Shown here one piece after another: positions 47,305 to 57,084 of a DNA stretch of 64,000 bases. Within the stretch, counting starts at the first letter, position 1, and each line of letters opens with the position of its first letter. Location of the stretch: NCBI RefSeq assembly GCF_900129805.1, contig NZ_FQWY01000002.1, forward strand, positions 1 through 64,000, read 5' to 3'. The position numbers and the translations under genes were made by a program. The DNA is from Thermosyntropha lipolytica DSM 11003 (lineage in GTDB: Bacteria > Bacillota > Syntrophomonadia > Syntrophomonadales > Syntrophomonadaceae). Below the pieces are notes generated by a model, which saw only the letters and a list, made by a program, of their open reading frames with translations, did no database searches and was not told the origin of the DNA.

Positions 47305-47372
47305 ATTACGATTCGAAATACTTTTTAATTTTAGAACCGTCCCCAAATTAAAAACTGTTTCGATTCGAAAGT
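47305..47372. repeat. REP-like repeat with AGAACCGTCCCC loop
   Basis: TTTTTAATTT and AAATTAAAAA pair around AGAACCGTCCCC (47333-47344), and ATTCGAAA occurs on both sides (47310 and 47362 areas). It shares core and tail with the copy at 39070 in reverse orientation. Confidence 0.55.
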
Positions 47373-47378
47373 ATTAAA

Positions 47379-47397
47379 GGGGGATTATTTATCCCCC
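47379..47397 (-). terminator. probable terminator after guaA
   Basis: GGGGGAT (47379-47385) pairs with ATCCCCC (47391-47397), loop TATTT; on the minus strand it is followed by TTTAATACTTT. It lies 18 nt past the guaA stop. Confidence 0.6.
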
Positions 47398-47415
47398 AAA
47401 CGCACCTTAGCTATT

Positions 47416-48948
47416 TTACTCCCACTCGATAGTGCCGGGTGGTTTGCTGGTTATATCATATACTACCCGGTTTACTCCTTTTACTTCATTTACAATTCTT
47501 CTTGCCATTACATCCAGAAGTTCATAAGGCAAGCGGGCAAATTCGGCTGTCATGGCGTCATCACTTACTACCGCCCGGATAATTATAGGATAGGCATAGG
47601 TACGGGCATCACCCATTACCCCTACGCTTTTGATAGGTGGAAGTACGGCAAAAGCCTGCCATAATTCCTGTTCCAAACCTGCTTTTTTGATTTCTTCCCG
47701 GACGATAGCATCTGCTTCTCTTAAGATTTCCAGTTTTTCTTTGGTAACTTCTTCTAAAACCCTTACTCCCAGACCAGGTCCCGGGAAAGGCTGCCGCCAT
47801 ACTATTTCTTTAGGCAAGCCCAGTTTTTCCCCAATCAGCCTTACCTCATCCTTAAAAAGAAGCCTTAAGGGTTCTAAAAGCTCAAAATCCATATCTTCAG
47901 GAAGTCCGCCTACATTATGGTGGCTCTTTATGGTGTGGGCTGTCTTGGTACCACTTTCAATGATGTCAGGATATACCGTACCCTGGACCAGATAATCTAT
48001 TTCCCCTAATTTAGCCTTTTCTTCTTCGAAAACGCGGATAAATTCTTCGCCTATAATCTTGCGTTTTTTCTCCGGGTCAGTTACCCCGGCCAATTTCTTT
48101 AAAAATCTCTCTTCAGCCTGCACAAATATAAGGTTCATGCCCATTTTATCCTTAAAGGTTTCTACTACCTGCTCGGCTTCCCCTTTGCGTAAAAGGCCGT
48201 TATCAACAAACACACATACCAGCTGGTCTCCCACGGCCTTATGCACCAGGGCGGCAGCTACCGAAGAATCGACTCCACCGCTTAAAGCACATAAGACTTT
48301 TTTATTGCCGACTTTGTTCCTTATTTCTTCGATGCTCTCGGCTATAAAATCACTTAAATCCCAGTCGCCTTTAAGCCCGGCTACCTCAAACAGGAAATTT
48401 TTAAGTATTTCCATGCCGTAAACCGTATGTTTTACTTCGGGATGAAACTGTACTCCGTAAAGCTTTCTTTCCGGACAGCTCATAGCTGCTACCGGACAAT
48501 GGTCCGTACTGGCTGTAATCCGAAATCCTTCCGGCAACTGGTTTACAGAATCCCCGTGGCTCATCCAAACCTGCATCTTTCGCTCCAGCCCCTTAAAAAG
48601 GGGATCCTCTTCTTTTACTTCTAGATAACTGCGGCCATACTCCCTTATTGTACTCTCCCCTACTACTCCTCCCAGCTTGTAGGCCATAAGCTGCATGCCA
48701 TAACATATGCCTAAGACAGGAATCCCCAGCTCAAAAATACGGGGATCACAGGAAGGAGCATCTTTTTCATGTACGCTGGAAGGTCCTCCGGTTAAAATTA
48801 TCGCATCAGGTGCTTTAGCCTTAATCTCTTCCAGGGATATATCATAGGGAACCATCTCACTATATACAGATAATTCTCTCACCCGGCGAGCAATAAGCTG
48901 ATTATACTGTCCGCCAAAATCCAGAACTAATACTAACTCTTTTTTCAT
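47416..48948 (-). CDS. guaA: GMP synthase (glutamine-hydrolysing)
   Basis: Converts XMP to GMP. The amidotransferase domain (about 1-190) has [15 protein letters not shown] and FHPEV; the ATP-pyrophosphatase domain has [18 protein letters not shown]; the dimerisation domain ends PPGTIEWE. 510 aa is standard. It is separate from the pur operon and sits 10 nt downstream of hpt, with which it shares a transcript. Confidence 0.97.
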   Translation of the reverse strand: MKKELVLVLDFGGQYNQLIARRVRELSVYSEMVPYDISLEEIKAKAPDAIILTGGPSSVHEKDAPSCDPRIFELGIPVLGICYGMQLMAYKLGGVVGESTIREYGRSYLEVKEEDPLFKGLERKMQVWMSHGDSVNQLPEGFRITASTDHCPVAAMSCPERKLYGVQFHPEVKHTVYGMEILKNFLFEVAGLKGDWDLSDFIAESIEEIRNKVGNKKVLCALSGGVDSSVAAALVHKAVGDQLVCVFVDNGLLRKGEAEQVVETFKDKMGMNLIFVQAEERFLKKLAGVTDPEKKRKIIGEEFIRVFEEEKAKLGEIDYLVQGTVYPDIIESGTKTAHTIKSHHNVGGLPEDMDFELLEPLRLLFKDEVRLIGEKLGLPKEIVWRQPFPGPGLGVRVLEEVTKEKLEILREADAIVREEIKKAGLEQELWQAFAVLPPIKSVGVMGDARTYAYPIIIRAVVSDDAMTAEFARLPYELLDVMARRIVNEVKGVNRVVYDITSKPPGTIEWE

Positions 48949-48958
48949 TCGTCCACCT

Positions 48959-49498
48959 CTATTTCTGATAGACTGAAGGTTTCAAAATACATATTTCAGG
49001 GATATTGCGGTATTTTTCAGCATAATCTATGCCATAGCCTACAATAAACTCATCCGGGATAACAAAACCTACATAATCAGCATTAATATCTACTTTCCGC
49101 CTCTCTGGCTTGTCCAGAAGGCAGCAGGTCTTAACACTTCTCGGCTCTCTCTTTAAAAGCAGTTCTTTTATATATTTAAGAGTAAGCCCGGTATCAATTA
49201 TGTCCTCTACCACTAAAACATCCCTGTCTTTTATGGAATAATCCAGATCTTTTAAAATACGCACTTCACCCGAAGAAACGGTAGACATACCATAGCTGGA
49301 AACATCCATGAAATCAAGTTCTACCGGTATATCAATCTCTCTTATCAAATCGGCCATAAAAACAAAAGCACCCTTCAGTATCCCCACCAGCAGAAGATCC
49401 TTGCCTTCATAATCCCGGCTTATCTGCTCAGCCAATTCTTTTACTTTACTTCTTATGGTTTCCTTATCATATAATATTTCTACATCATTACGGTTCAA
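48959..49498 (-). CDS. hpt: hypoxanthine phosphoribosyltransferase
   Basis: Salvages hypoxanthine/guanine with PRPP. The PRPP loop is [17 protein letters not shown], and [15 protein letters not shown] and [17 protein letters not shown] are typical. 179 aa. TTG 49498 follows GGAGGGATAAAA. First gene of the hpt-guaA pair. Confidence 0.96.
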   Translation of the reverse strand: MNRNDVEILYDKETIRSKVKELAEQISRDYEGKDLLLVGILKGAFVFMADLIREIDIPVELDFMDVSSYGMSTVSSGEVRILKDLDYSIKDRDVLVVEDIIDTGLTLKYIKELLLKREPRSVKTCCLLDKPERRKVDINADYVGFVIPDEFIVGYGIDYAEKYRNIPEICILKPSVYQK

Positions 49499-49565
49499 TT
49501 TTATCCCTCCTCTATATGAAGGATTATATCAACAACTTTCCTCCGGTGCAAATAATATTAACAAA

Positions 49566-49596
49566 TTGAATTATGGTCAGCATAGTTTGCTATAAT
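49566..49596 (+). promoter_or_regulatory. probable promoter of the ABC efflux operon
   Basis: A perfect -10 TATAAT (49591-49596) and a -35-like TTGAAT (49566-49571), but with a 19-nt spacer. The ATG of the first gene is 29 nt downstream, behind AGGAGGA. Confidence 0.5.
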
Positions 49597-49624
49597 AATG
49601 GCATAGGCAGGAGGAACACAGCAT

Positions 49625-50332
49625 ATGAGTAAAATCTTGTTAAAACTAATAGGGGTAAATAAGTTTTATCATATGGGAGAAGTAACAGTTGAAGCATTAA
49701 AAGATATCAGCCTGGAAATAAACGAACACGAGATCACGGTTATTTTAGGACCTAGCGGATCAGGCAAAAGTACCTTGCTGAATATGATAGGAGGAATGGA
49801 TAGACCTTCTGCAGGCAGTATATTTTTTTATGACCGTGATCTAACCAGGCTGGATGATCAGGAACTCACCCTGTACAGACGCCGGGAAATCGGATTTGTT
49901 TTTCAGTTTTACAATCTGATTGCTGATCTTACAGCTCTGGAAAATGTAGAACTAGCTGCTAATTTAGTAAAAAACCCCTTGTCCAGCAGGAAAGTCTTAG
50001 AAAAAGTCGGCCTTGCGGCAAGAAAAAACCACTTTCCCTCTCAATTAAGCGGCGGTGAACAACAAAGAGTGGCCATTGCCAGAGCCCTGGTAAAAAACCC
50101 GCGTCTGCTCTTATGTGATGAACCTACTGGTGCTCTTGACCTGGCTACTGGCCAAAAGATCCTGTCTCTACTTAAAAAGATAAATGAAGAATTAGGTACT
50201 ACTATAATTATTGTTACCCATAACTCGGCTATCAGCACTATGGCTCATAACATAATACGCATGGGTAGTGGAAAAATACTGGAAATAATAGCTAACCCCC
50301 ACCCTGTTCCGCCCGAAAGGATTGCATGGTGA
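49625..50332 (+). CDS. ABC transporter ATP-binding protein (MacB/LolD-like)
   Basis: Powers the adjacent FtsX-like permease. Walker A GPSGSGKSTLL, signature LSGGEQQRVAIARAL, Walker B RLLLCDEPTGALD and the His in IIIVTHN. 235 aa. The class moves lipoproteins, antimicrobial compounds or peptides out of the cell. It overlaps the permease gene by 7 nt. Confidence 0.93.
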   Translation: MSKILLKLIGVNKFYHMGEVTVEALKDISLEINEHEITVILGPSGSGKSTLLNMIGGMDRPSAGSIFFYDRDLTRLDDQELTLYRRREIGFVFQFYNLIADLTALENVELAANLVKNPLSSRKVLEKVGLAARKNHFPSQLSGGEQQRVAIARALVKNPRLLLCDEPTGALDLATGQKILSLLKKINEELGTTIIIVTHNSAISTMAHNIIRMGSGKILEIIANPHPVPPERIAW

Positions 50333-52710
50333 TGATTATACTCTTAAGAAAACTCAGGCGTACCATCTGGAAAACCCGGGGCCAATTCCTGGCTATGGTT
50401 GCCGTTATAGCCATCGGCATTTCTATATATATTTCCATAAATACGGCATTTCACAATCTCACCCGTGCCCGGGACATTTTTTACCAGGACAACAACTTTG
50501 CTGATTATTATTTTCAGGTAATCAGAGCCCCGGAAGAAATCAGCCAAAAAATCGAAGCCCTGCCGGAAGTAAAAAAGGCTACGGGGAGAATTCAGCAGGA
50601 TGTAGCCATTATAAAAAGGGATAAAAGCAGAGCTACGGCAAGGCTAACCAGCTATAACCTGCCTCTTGATAATGAATTAAACCGCATTCAATTACTCCAG
50701 GGGCGTTTTTTCGAGGCTGCTCCCCGAGACAGCCATATCGAAGCGATGATCGACTCGCAGTATTACACAGCCAACCATCTGACATTACCTGCTAACATAA
50801 CTATAATAGCCCAGGAAAAAAAGATTCCTTTGACAGTAGTAGGCACAGCTACCGGACCTGAGTTTACATACATTATAAAAGATGCGGGACATCTTTTTCC
50901 CCAGCCCCAAACTTTTGCCATCTTGATGCTGCCTACCCGTCAGGCCCAAAAAATATTAGGCCTAGACAGGCAGATTAATCAAGTGCTGGTTCAGTTCCAT
51001 CCCGGTATTGACGAAAAAAAAGCGGTAAGCAAAATCGAAAAAATTCTCGAACCTTATGGCTATCTGACCAGCTTTCCGCGTAGCCAGCAGTTAAGCCATG
51101 CTGCCCTGCAGGGAGAACTGGACGGGCTTTTAACTACCTCCCGTTTTTTGCCCCTTCTGTTTTTGCTGGTAGCAGCAGCCATCCAGTTTGTCCTGCTCCG
51201 ACGAATGATAACCAGACAGCGCAGAGAAATAGGAATTTTAAAAGCTTTGGGATACAGCAACCGCAAACTGATAATCTATTTTACCGGCTATGCTCTGGCC
51301 GTAAGCGTACTAGGAGTAATCCTGGGCATAATGCTGGGCCTTTTATTCGCAGCATCCATCTCCGACCTCTATGCCCAGTTTTTTAATCTTCCTGCCGCTA
51401 TAGGCGGTATCAATCTAAAAGTAATAATATACAGTATCCTGTTAAGCCTGGGGGTAGGAATAGCAGCAGGATTTTCCGCCACCCGTTCCCTGGTAAAAAT
51501 CAATCCGGCAGAAGCAATGCGTCCTAAGCCGCCAGGCCAGGGTTATCATACCCCGCTTGAAAAATGGAGATGGTTATGGCAGCATCTAAGTACAGCCTGG
51601 AAAATCAGCATAAGAACCGCTTTTCGCAATCGTATGCGTTCTTTAGTAACCTTTTTCGGCGTAACTATCGCTGTAGCCCTCCTGGTAGTTTCCTTTTTCA
51701 TGAATGATGCTATAGATTACATGCTGGATAAGCATTTTAACCAGGAAATTAAATATGATCTTCTAGTAAGATTTTCTTCCCCGGTAGGACCAAAGGAAAT
51801 CATCTATCTTGAAAGCTTAGACGGCATAAGCAGGGTAGAACCCTTCATGGAAATACCGGTAAAAATCACTTTCCATCATAAAAGTGCAGATGATATCATT
51901 TCCGGAATTATTCCGGAAAGCAGGTTAAAAACCCCTGTTGATAATCAAGGCCATCAATTAACCATCCCCCAGGAAGGTATCTTATTAAGCGAAAAAACAG
52001 CCCAAAAACTGGGAGTCAAAGCAGGAGATAAGGTCACCGTGGAAATCCTCATCCCATCAATAAAAGTGGAAAAAAAAGAATTAACAGTCATAGATTTAAA
52101 TTACCAATTAATGGGCCAGAATTCCTTTGTATCCCTTTCCCAGGCTCAAAAGCTGCTTGATGAAAACCATGCTGTAAATGGTGCCCTGCTCCAGGTAGAA
52201 GAGGCCAAAATAAAGAGCGTTGAACAGGAACTGAGCGATATAACAGGAATAACTTCGATTATCAGCCGTCAGGAGGAAAAAGATAACATTATGTCCATGC
52301 TGGACAGCGTAATATACTTTGTGGGAATAATGCTGACATTCGCCATCGTTTTAGGTTTTGCTATAATATATAATTCTTCGGTTATAAGCTTTACCGAACG
52401 CAGAACAGAACTGGCTTCTCTTAAAGCTATGGGTTTTTCCGATCGTGAAATTGCTAGCCTGATACTCAAAGAAACTATACTGCCAGCCTTTCCTGGAATA
52501 GTTTCAGGACTTCCTCTCGGTTACATCATGGCCCATTTATACGTAAAAACCGTAAGTACCGATTTATATTCGATACCAGTAGTTATTTACCCGGCAACAT
52601 ATTTGTTCTCTATAGGAGGAGGCATAATATTCACACTTATCGGTCATTATCTGGGAATACGCCGCTTAAAAGAATTAACACCTGCGGAAATCTTGAAAAA
52701 TATCGATTAA
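50326..52710 (+). CDS. ABC transporter permease, two FtsX domains
   Basis: A 794-aa membrane protein with an N-terminal helix (about 18-38, FLAMVAVIAIGISIYISI), a large extracellular domain, three helices around 275-390 (ending SLVKINPAEAMRPK), a second leader helix near 440-460 and a second extracellular domain, then three helices to the end (RRLKELTPAEILKNID). This doubled MacB/FtsX layout is typical of drug or peptide efflux permeases in Firmicutes. It lies between its ATPase and an HlyD-like adaptor. Confidence 0.9.
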   Translation: MVMIILLRKLRRTIWKTRGQFLAMVAVIAIGISIYISINTAFHNLTRARDIFYQDNNFADYYFQVIRAPEEISQKIEALPEVKKATGRIQQDVAIIKRDKSRATARLTSYNLPLDNELNRIQLLQGRFFEAAPRDSHIEAMIDSQYYTANHLTLPANITIIAQEKKIPLTVVGTATGPEFTYIIKDAGHLFPQPQTFAILMLPTRQAQKILGLDRQINQVLVQFHPGIDEKKAVSKIEKILEPYGYLTSFPRSQQLSHAALQGELDGLLTTSRFLPLLFLLVAAAIQFVLLRRMITRQRREIGILKALGYSNRKLIIYFTGYALAVSVLGVILGIMLGLLFAASISDLYAQFFNLPAAIGGINLKVIIYSILLSLGVGIAAGFSATRSLVKINPAEAMRPKPPGQGYHTPLEKWRWLWQHLSTAWKISIRTAFRNRMRSLVTFFGVTIAVALLVVSFFMNDAIDYMLDKHFNQEIKYDLLVRFSSPVGPKEIIYLESLDGISRVEPFMEIPVKITFHHKSADDIISGIIPESRLKTPVDNQGHQLTIPQEGILLSEKTAQKLGVKAGDKVTVEILIPSIKVEKKELTVIDLNYQLMGQNSFVSLSQAQKLLDENHAVNGALLQVEEAKIKSVEQELSDITGITSIISRQEEKDNIMSMLDSVIYFVGIMLTFAIVLGFAIIYNSSVISFTERRTELASLKAMGFSDREIASLILKETILPAFPGIVSGLPLGYIMAHLYVKTVSTDLYSIPVVIYPATYLFSIGGGIIFTLIGHYLGIRRLKELTPAEILKNID

Positions 52711-52725
52711 AAAGGGGAGAGATGA

Positions 52726-53889
52726 GTGGATAAAAAAGCTAAATATTATTCTATTCCCGCCGTGGTTCTGGGAATAATCATCCTTATTCTGGTTTTTAAG
52801 CCCAGGCCAGTAGAAGTAGAGGTTTTGGCCGTTAAAAAAAGCCATATTACAAGCGAAATAAAAGATACCGGCATTGTAAAGCCAGCTCGGGAATGTAATA
52901 TCTATGCCACCCAAAACAGCATAGTAAAAGATATAGCAGTAGAAATTGGACAGGAGGTTAAAAAAGGCGATTTATTAATAACTCTGGGAAATCCAGATTT
53001 AACCCTTAAGCTTGCCGAAACGAGATCTGCTCTTTTACAGGTCGAAGCCAATTTGTCCTTAACTCAAACAGCAGTAAAACAAACTGAGTTGGAACTGGAG
53101 GAAGCTAAAAACCATCTTGAACGCATGAGATCACTTTTTCAGGCCGGTGCCGTAAGCCAAACCGGGCTGGAAGAAGCGCAAAAAGCGGTAAAACAACTGG
53201 AAGTTGACCTTTCCAAAAACCTGGCCTATGTAGATAACCTGTTATTGCAGATTAATGAACTGCAAAAAATCATTAAAGAGCTGGAAGAGAAAAAGAACGA
53301 TTTAGTAATAAAAAGTCCTATAAGCGGTACTATAATGGATTTAAACATAAAAAAAGGTCAGCCTGTAAGTGCCGGAACATTGTTGGCCGTCCTGGCAGAT
53401 ATGGATAATCTGGAGATAAAGGCTGATATTGCCAGTGATAATATGGCAGAAATAAAGCCTGGCCAGGGGGTAATTATTACCTCCCCGGTACTAGGAAATG
53501 ATAAGCTTACAGGCAAAGTAGAAAAAATCTACCCTAAAGCCGAAGAAAAAAAATCAGCTTTAGGAGTATTGGAATACCGGGTTCCGGTTATAATCAGCAT
53601 CGACCAAAAATCCAGCCTCAAACCTGGATATGAAGTAAATATAAGTATAATAACCAGGCAACATAAAAATGTATTAATTATCCCGCGTGAAGCACTCCGA
53701 ACTACGGACAAATCTACAGAGGTGCTAAAGATAGTTGAGGGAAAAATTAAATATCAAAAGATAAAAACCGGTTTTATAAGCGGAGAAAATATTGAAGTAA
53801 AAAGCGGACTAAAAGAAGGCGACTTGATTGTCAAAAACGGTAGCCTGGAATTAAAGGAAAATACCCCGGTAAAAACCCGCCTGCCATAA
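52726..53889 (+). CDS. HlyD/MacA-like efflux adaptor protein
   Basis: A membrane-fusion type protein anchored by one N-terminal helix (about 10-25). A lipoyl-like half motif (VKDIAVEIGQEVKKGDLLI), a long coiled coil (about 95-190), the second half (VIKSPISGTIMDLNIKKG) and beta-barrel domains follow. 387 aa. In a single-membrane Firmicute such proteins assist the ABC permease without an outer-membrane channel; a double-membrane cell cannot be excluded. GTG 52726 follows AAAGGGGAGAG. Confidence 0.9.
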   Translation: MDKKAKYYSIPAVVLGIIILILVFKPRPVEVEVLAVKKSHITSEIKDTGIVKPARECNIYATQNSIVKDIAVEIGQEVKKGDLLITLGNPDLTLKLAETRSALLQVEANLSLTQTAVKQTELELEEAKNHLERMRSLFQAGAVSQTGLEEAQKAVKQLEVDLSKNLAYVDNLLLQINELQKIIKELEEKKNDLVIKSPISGTIMDLNIKKGQPVSAGTLLAVLADMDNLEIKADIASDNMAEIKPGQGVIITSPVLGNDKLTGKVEKIYPKAEEKKSALGVLEYRVPVIISIDQKSSLKPGYEVNISIITRQHKNVLIIPREALRTTDKSTEVLKIVEGKIKYQKIKTGFISGENIEVKSGLKEGDLIVKNGSLELKENTPVKTRLP

Positions 53890-53938
53890 CAAAAGCGAAG
53901 GGGTAAACAGGCTTTCCGCCGTTTCCCCCTTATCATCG

Positions 53939-54643
53939 TTATTTCTTTTTAGCCGTTATATCCGGAGGAGTTATCTTTATTTCCTTATCCAGATCCTTGA
54001 ACTTTACCTCTATCTTCAGCTTCGTATTATTAGCCTGCTTGTTCTCAGCTTGCAGAACTGCTTTTCTTATCACATTTTGCTTATAATCTATCCATATAGT
54101 ATAAGTGAAATCATGCCATAAGGTTTCTAATAGCTTATTTTCTACTGCCGGCCTGCACATCACCACCAGACATTCCCGCCCATCCACCTTTTCAAATCCA
54201 TTTTTAGTAATATTGCTTATATCATGAAATCTAAAATTAGACAGCGGGTGTAGTTCGCTTATCATCAAATCCTCAAAATTAGTCTGGTCACTTTCAATTA
54301 CCAGCCACTTATCGGCAAAACAGTCATAGTTATAAATCGTCTGGTCGATATAATAAATATCAACCGGTGTGTTAACCATCTCCCCCTTTATATGCGTATT
54401 CTCACCATTTTTTTCCCCTTCTATCCTGCTTATCACCTCCCCCCTTCCATTAACGGTAAATCCTGAATACAGGCTATAGCGAAAACTTTTAATCCCTGCC
54501 ATGCGCTTTAAAGCTTTATCTAATTCTATTCCCGGGTCAAGCTTAGATTTCACATAATAGTTGTGGGCATAAGGGGCAAGCAGGAAGAAGCATCCGGCCA
54601 ATATAAGGAGAAATGCGATTACAACCCATCTCTTATTTTTAAT
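53939..54643 (-). CDS. lipoprotein of unknown function, apparent ATT start
   Basis: From TTG 54601 the product would start inside its own lipobox (LAGC). Reading upstream in frame gives IKNKRWVVIAFLLILAGC, a perfect lipoprotein signal peptide, but the only possible starts are ATT 54643 or ATT 54646; a stop lies just before. GAGGTG sits 7 nt before ATT 54643. The mature part (about 215 aa) has a LolA/outer-surface-like beta pattern: MAGIKSFRYSLYSGFTVNG, VDIYYIDQTIYNY, DGRECLVVMCRPA and a C-terminal YTIWIDYKQNVIRK. Function unknown. Confidence 0.75.
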   Translation of the reverse strand: MKNKRWVVIAFLLILAGCFFLLAPYAHNYYVKSKLDPGIELDKALKRMAGIKSFRYSLYSGFTVNGRGEVISRIEGEKNGENTHIKGEMVNTPVDIYYIDQTIYNYDCFADKWLVIESDQTNFEDLMISELHPLSNFRFHDISNITKNGFEKVDGRECLVVMCRPAVENKLLETLWHDFTYTIWIDYKQNVIRKAVLQAENKQANNTKLKIEVKFKDLDKEIKITPPDITAKKK

Positions 54644-54757
54644 AATTTCTCACCTCAAGCTTTTAAAAATCTTTTATCAATAGCTGCTACATAGATATTA
54701 AGCTCGAGGTAAATATATGCTTCCCTTTTCAAAAGAATATTATGGCAAAAATAATAA

Positions 54758-54786
54758 TTGAATTTATGCAAGGTCATAAGTTATAC
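54758..54786 (+). promoter_or_regulatory. probable glnA promoter
   Basis: TTGAAT (54758-54763), 17-nt spacer, TTATAC (54781-54786). GTG 54845 follows after AAAGGGGG. No glutamine riboswitch or GlnR dyad was recognised. Confidence 0.45.
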
Positions 54787-54844
54787 TTATTCCGTAATGT
54801 AATTTTATACGCATAAACTTTATAAAACCAAAGGGGGTTCACAT

Positions 54845-56278
54845 GTGTTTAAAACTTATGATGAAGTAATGGATTTCTGTAAACGCGAAAACATTCAGAT
54901 GATTGACTTTAAGATGATTGACCTCATCGGAAGGTGGAGGCATCTAAGTATTCCGGTTGGCCGTTTTAAACCTGATACCTTAAAATACGGCATAGGCTTT
55001 GACGGCTCCAATTACGGCTTTGCACCGGTCGAAAAAAGCGATATGGTATTTATCCCCGACATATCTACCGCCGTATATGACCCTTTCACTGAAGTCCCTA
55101 CCTTAAGCATGATAGGAGATGTCTATGTTATTGCTCAACCGGAAAACTACCGTTTTGACCAGGATCCCCGGGCAGTAGCTTTCAAAGCTGAAGAATACAT
55201 GAAATCTACCGGAATAGCTGATGAAATGCGCATAGGTCCTGAATACGAATTTTATGTATTTGATCATGTAAGCTATGAAGCTCTTCCTAACAAAACGGGA
55301 TTCCGCATCGATGCCGAACAGGCTATCTGGAACAGCGGCAGCAACGAATATCAAAACCTGGGCTATAAAATCCCTTTAAAAGGCGGCTACCATATAACAG
55401 CACCTCAGGACGTTCTTTATGATCTGCGCTCCCGTATGAGCATGTTGTTAGAACAAAACGGTATTCCGGTAAAATACCATCACCATGAAGTAGGCGGCCC
55501 CGGACAGATTGAAATCGAAGTTGAATTTGGCCCCATGCGGGAAATGGCAGATAAAACTATGCTGGCCAAGTATCTTATTAAAAATCTTGCCTTTAAGGAA
55601 GGAAAAACCGTCACTTTTATGCCCAAGCCTCTCTATGGAGAAGCCGGCAGCGGCTTACATGTACATATGCACCTTTTTAAAGAAGGAAAGCCTATATTCT
55701 ATGATGAAAACGGTTATGCCGGCTTAAGCCAGGAAGCTATGTATTTTATCGGCGGACTCTTAAAACATGCCCCAGCTGTACTTGCTTTTACCAATCCCAG
55801 CACCAATTCCTACAAGCGTTTAGTCCCCGGATATGAAGCACCAGTAAGCATATGTTTTGCTACCGCCAACCGCAGTGCGGTAATAAGGGTCCCGGCCTAT
55901 GCCAAATCACCGGAACAAAAACGGTTTGAATTCCGCTCATCTGATGCTACCTGCAATCCTTATCTGGCATTTTCGGCTATATTAATGGCGGGATTAGACG
56001 GCATACAGCAAAAAATTGATCCCGTAGCCGAAGGCTTTGGCCCTTATGATGTAAATCTTTATAATCTGCCACCTGAAGAACAGGCTAAAATAAAATCTCT
56101 TCCCCAATCACTGGATGAAGCTTTAGATGCTCTGGAAAAAGACCATGATTTCCTGCTCAAAGGCGGAGTATTCCCGAAACGCCTTATTGAAATCTGGATT
56201 GAGGCTAAAAGAAAAGAAGCCCGCAGGGTTAATGATATCCCTCATCCTATGGAATTTGAAATGTATTACGACCTGTAA
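54845..56278 (+). CDS. glnA: glutamine synthetase, type I
   Basis: Makes glutamine from glutamate and ammonia. Active-site text: GFDGSNYGFAPVEKSD, MRIGPEYEFYVFD, GQIEIEVEFGP, GSGLHVHMHL, NPSTNSYKRLVPGYEAP, RFEFRSSD. The C-terminal region reads NLYNLPPEE and ends HPMEFEMYYDL, close to the enterobacterial (GSI-beta) form rather than the Bacillus form; the Tyr in NLYN is where adenylylation occurs in E. coli, but no adenylyltransferase is seen here. 477 aa, GTG start. Confidence 0.95.
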   Translation: MFKTYDEVMDFCKRENIQMIDFKMIDLIGRWRHLSIPVGRFKPDTLKYGIGFDGSNYGFAPVEKSDMVFIPDISTAVYDPFTEVPTLSMIGDVYVIAQPENYRFDQDPRAVAFKAEEYMKSTGIADEMRIGPEYEFYVFDHVSYEALPNKTGFRIDAEQAIWNSGSNEYQNLGYKIPLKGGYHITAPQDVLYDLRSRMSMLLEQNGIPVKYHHHEVGGPGQIEIEVEFGPMREMADKTMLAKYLIKNLAFKEGKTVTFMPKPLYGEAGSGLHVHMHLFKEGKPIFYDENGYAGLSQEAMYFIGGLLKHAPAVLAFTNPSTNSYKRLVPGYEAPVSICFATANRSAVIRVPAYAKSPEQKRFEFRSSDATCNPYLAFSAILMAGLDGIQQKIDPVAEGFGPYDVNLYNLPPEEQAKIKSLPQSLDEALDALEKDHDFLLKGGVFPKRLIEIWIEAKRKEARRVNDIPHPMEFEMYYDL

Positions 56279-56283
56279 AAGCC

Positions 56284-56328
56284 AAAACAGGCTAATGCCT
56301 GCACTTCAAAAAGCATTAGCCTGTTTTT
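56284..56328. terminator. terminator after glnA, bidirectional
   Basis: A 15-bp perfect stem, AAAACAGGCTAATGC (56284-56298) with GCATTAGCCTGTTTT (56313-56327), then T. The A-run on the left also serves the minus-strand gene ending at 56336. Confidence 0.9.
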
Positions 56329-56335
56329 GGTTAAT

Positions 56336-57049
56336 TTATATCTGTAATTTATACTGTATAAACCTCGCTAATCTTTTAAGCCAATTTTCTTGCTGAATAC
56401 TTCTTTCTCCCTCTATTAACATTAGACCTATATATTCCTGCATATTTTCTCCTTTATTACTTATAAATTCCTGCAATTCTTTTGCTTCCTGTTTAAAAAC
56501 ATCCACCTGATTTTTATAACTTTTATCATTTTCGGTAATCTTTACAGCAACTTCTTCCTGGTTCGAATTAAAAACCAGATATTTGCTGGTACCTAAAAAC
56601 ACAATATTTACTTCGTCAGGTTGTATATCATTAGCTGCAGCTATTTCATAAAGAACTTTAGATATATTACCTCCTATCATTATAGTTTCCCATTTTCCAG
56701 ACGACAACCCGGTATGAATCTCGTTTACAACTTTACCTTCAACCTGAATAGGAAAGACATAACGATAAGCCTCCCTGGTCTGGGGGATTATCTCTTTTGC
56801 GACTACAAACTCCTTTATATCTACCATTTTTATCGGAAAAGGTTTACCGATTTGCGCCTTTTTAACTTCTTCCGGGCTATTAAAACCAAAATCCTGCCAT
56901 TTTTCCAGGCACAGATACTTCCAGTCTTTATTCCATTCTTCCTGCGTAGCTATTGTAGCCTGTTGAGCAGGAGAAATCGCATAACTTATCCCTTTAAATA
57001 ATAAAAAGAAACCTAAAATTAAAAACAGTACCAAAAATAACCGCTTCAT
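56336..57049 (-). CDS. secreted or membrane-anchored protein of unknown function
   Basis: 237 aa with a clear signal peptide (KRLFLVLFLILGFFLLFKG, cleavage possible after SYAIS). The exported part contains IKEFVVAKEIIPQTREAYRY, VVNEIHTGLSSGKWETIMIGG and a C-terminal helical segment. No family recognised. It lies between glnA and the IS3 copy, reading toward glnA. Confidence 0.75.
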   Translation of the reverse strand: MKRLFLVLFLILGFFLLFKGISYAISPAQQATIATQEEWNKDWKYLCLEKWQDFGFNSPEEVKKAQIGKPFPIKMVDIKEFVVAKEIIPQTREAYRYVFPIQVEGKVVNEIHTGLSSGKWETIMIGGNISKVLYEIAAANDIQPDEVNIVFLGTSKYLVFNSNQEEVAVKITENDKSYKNQVDVFKQEAKELQEFISNKGENMQEYIGLMLIEGERSIQQENWLKRLARFIQYKLQI

Positions 57050-57084
57050 AATTACCCCTCCTAATTGCTATAACTGAAACCTAT

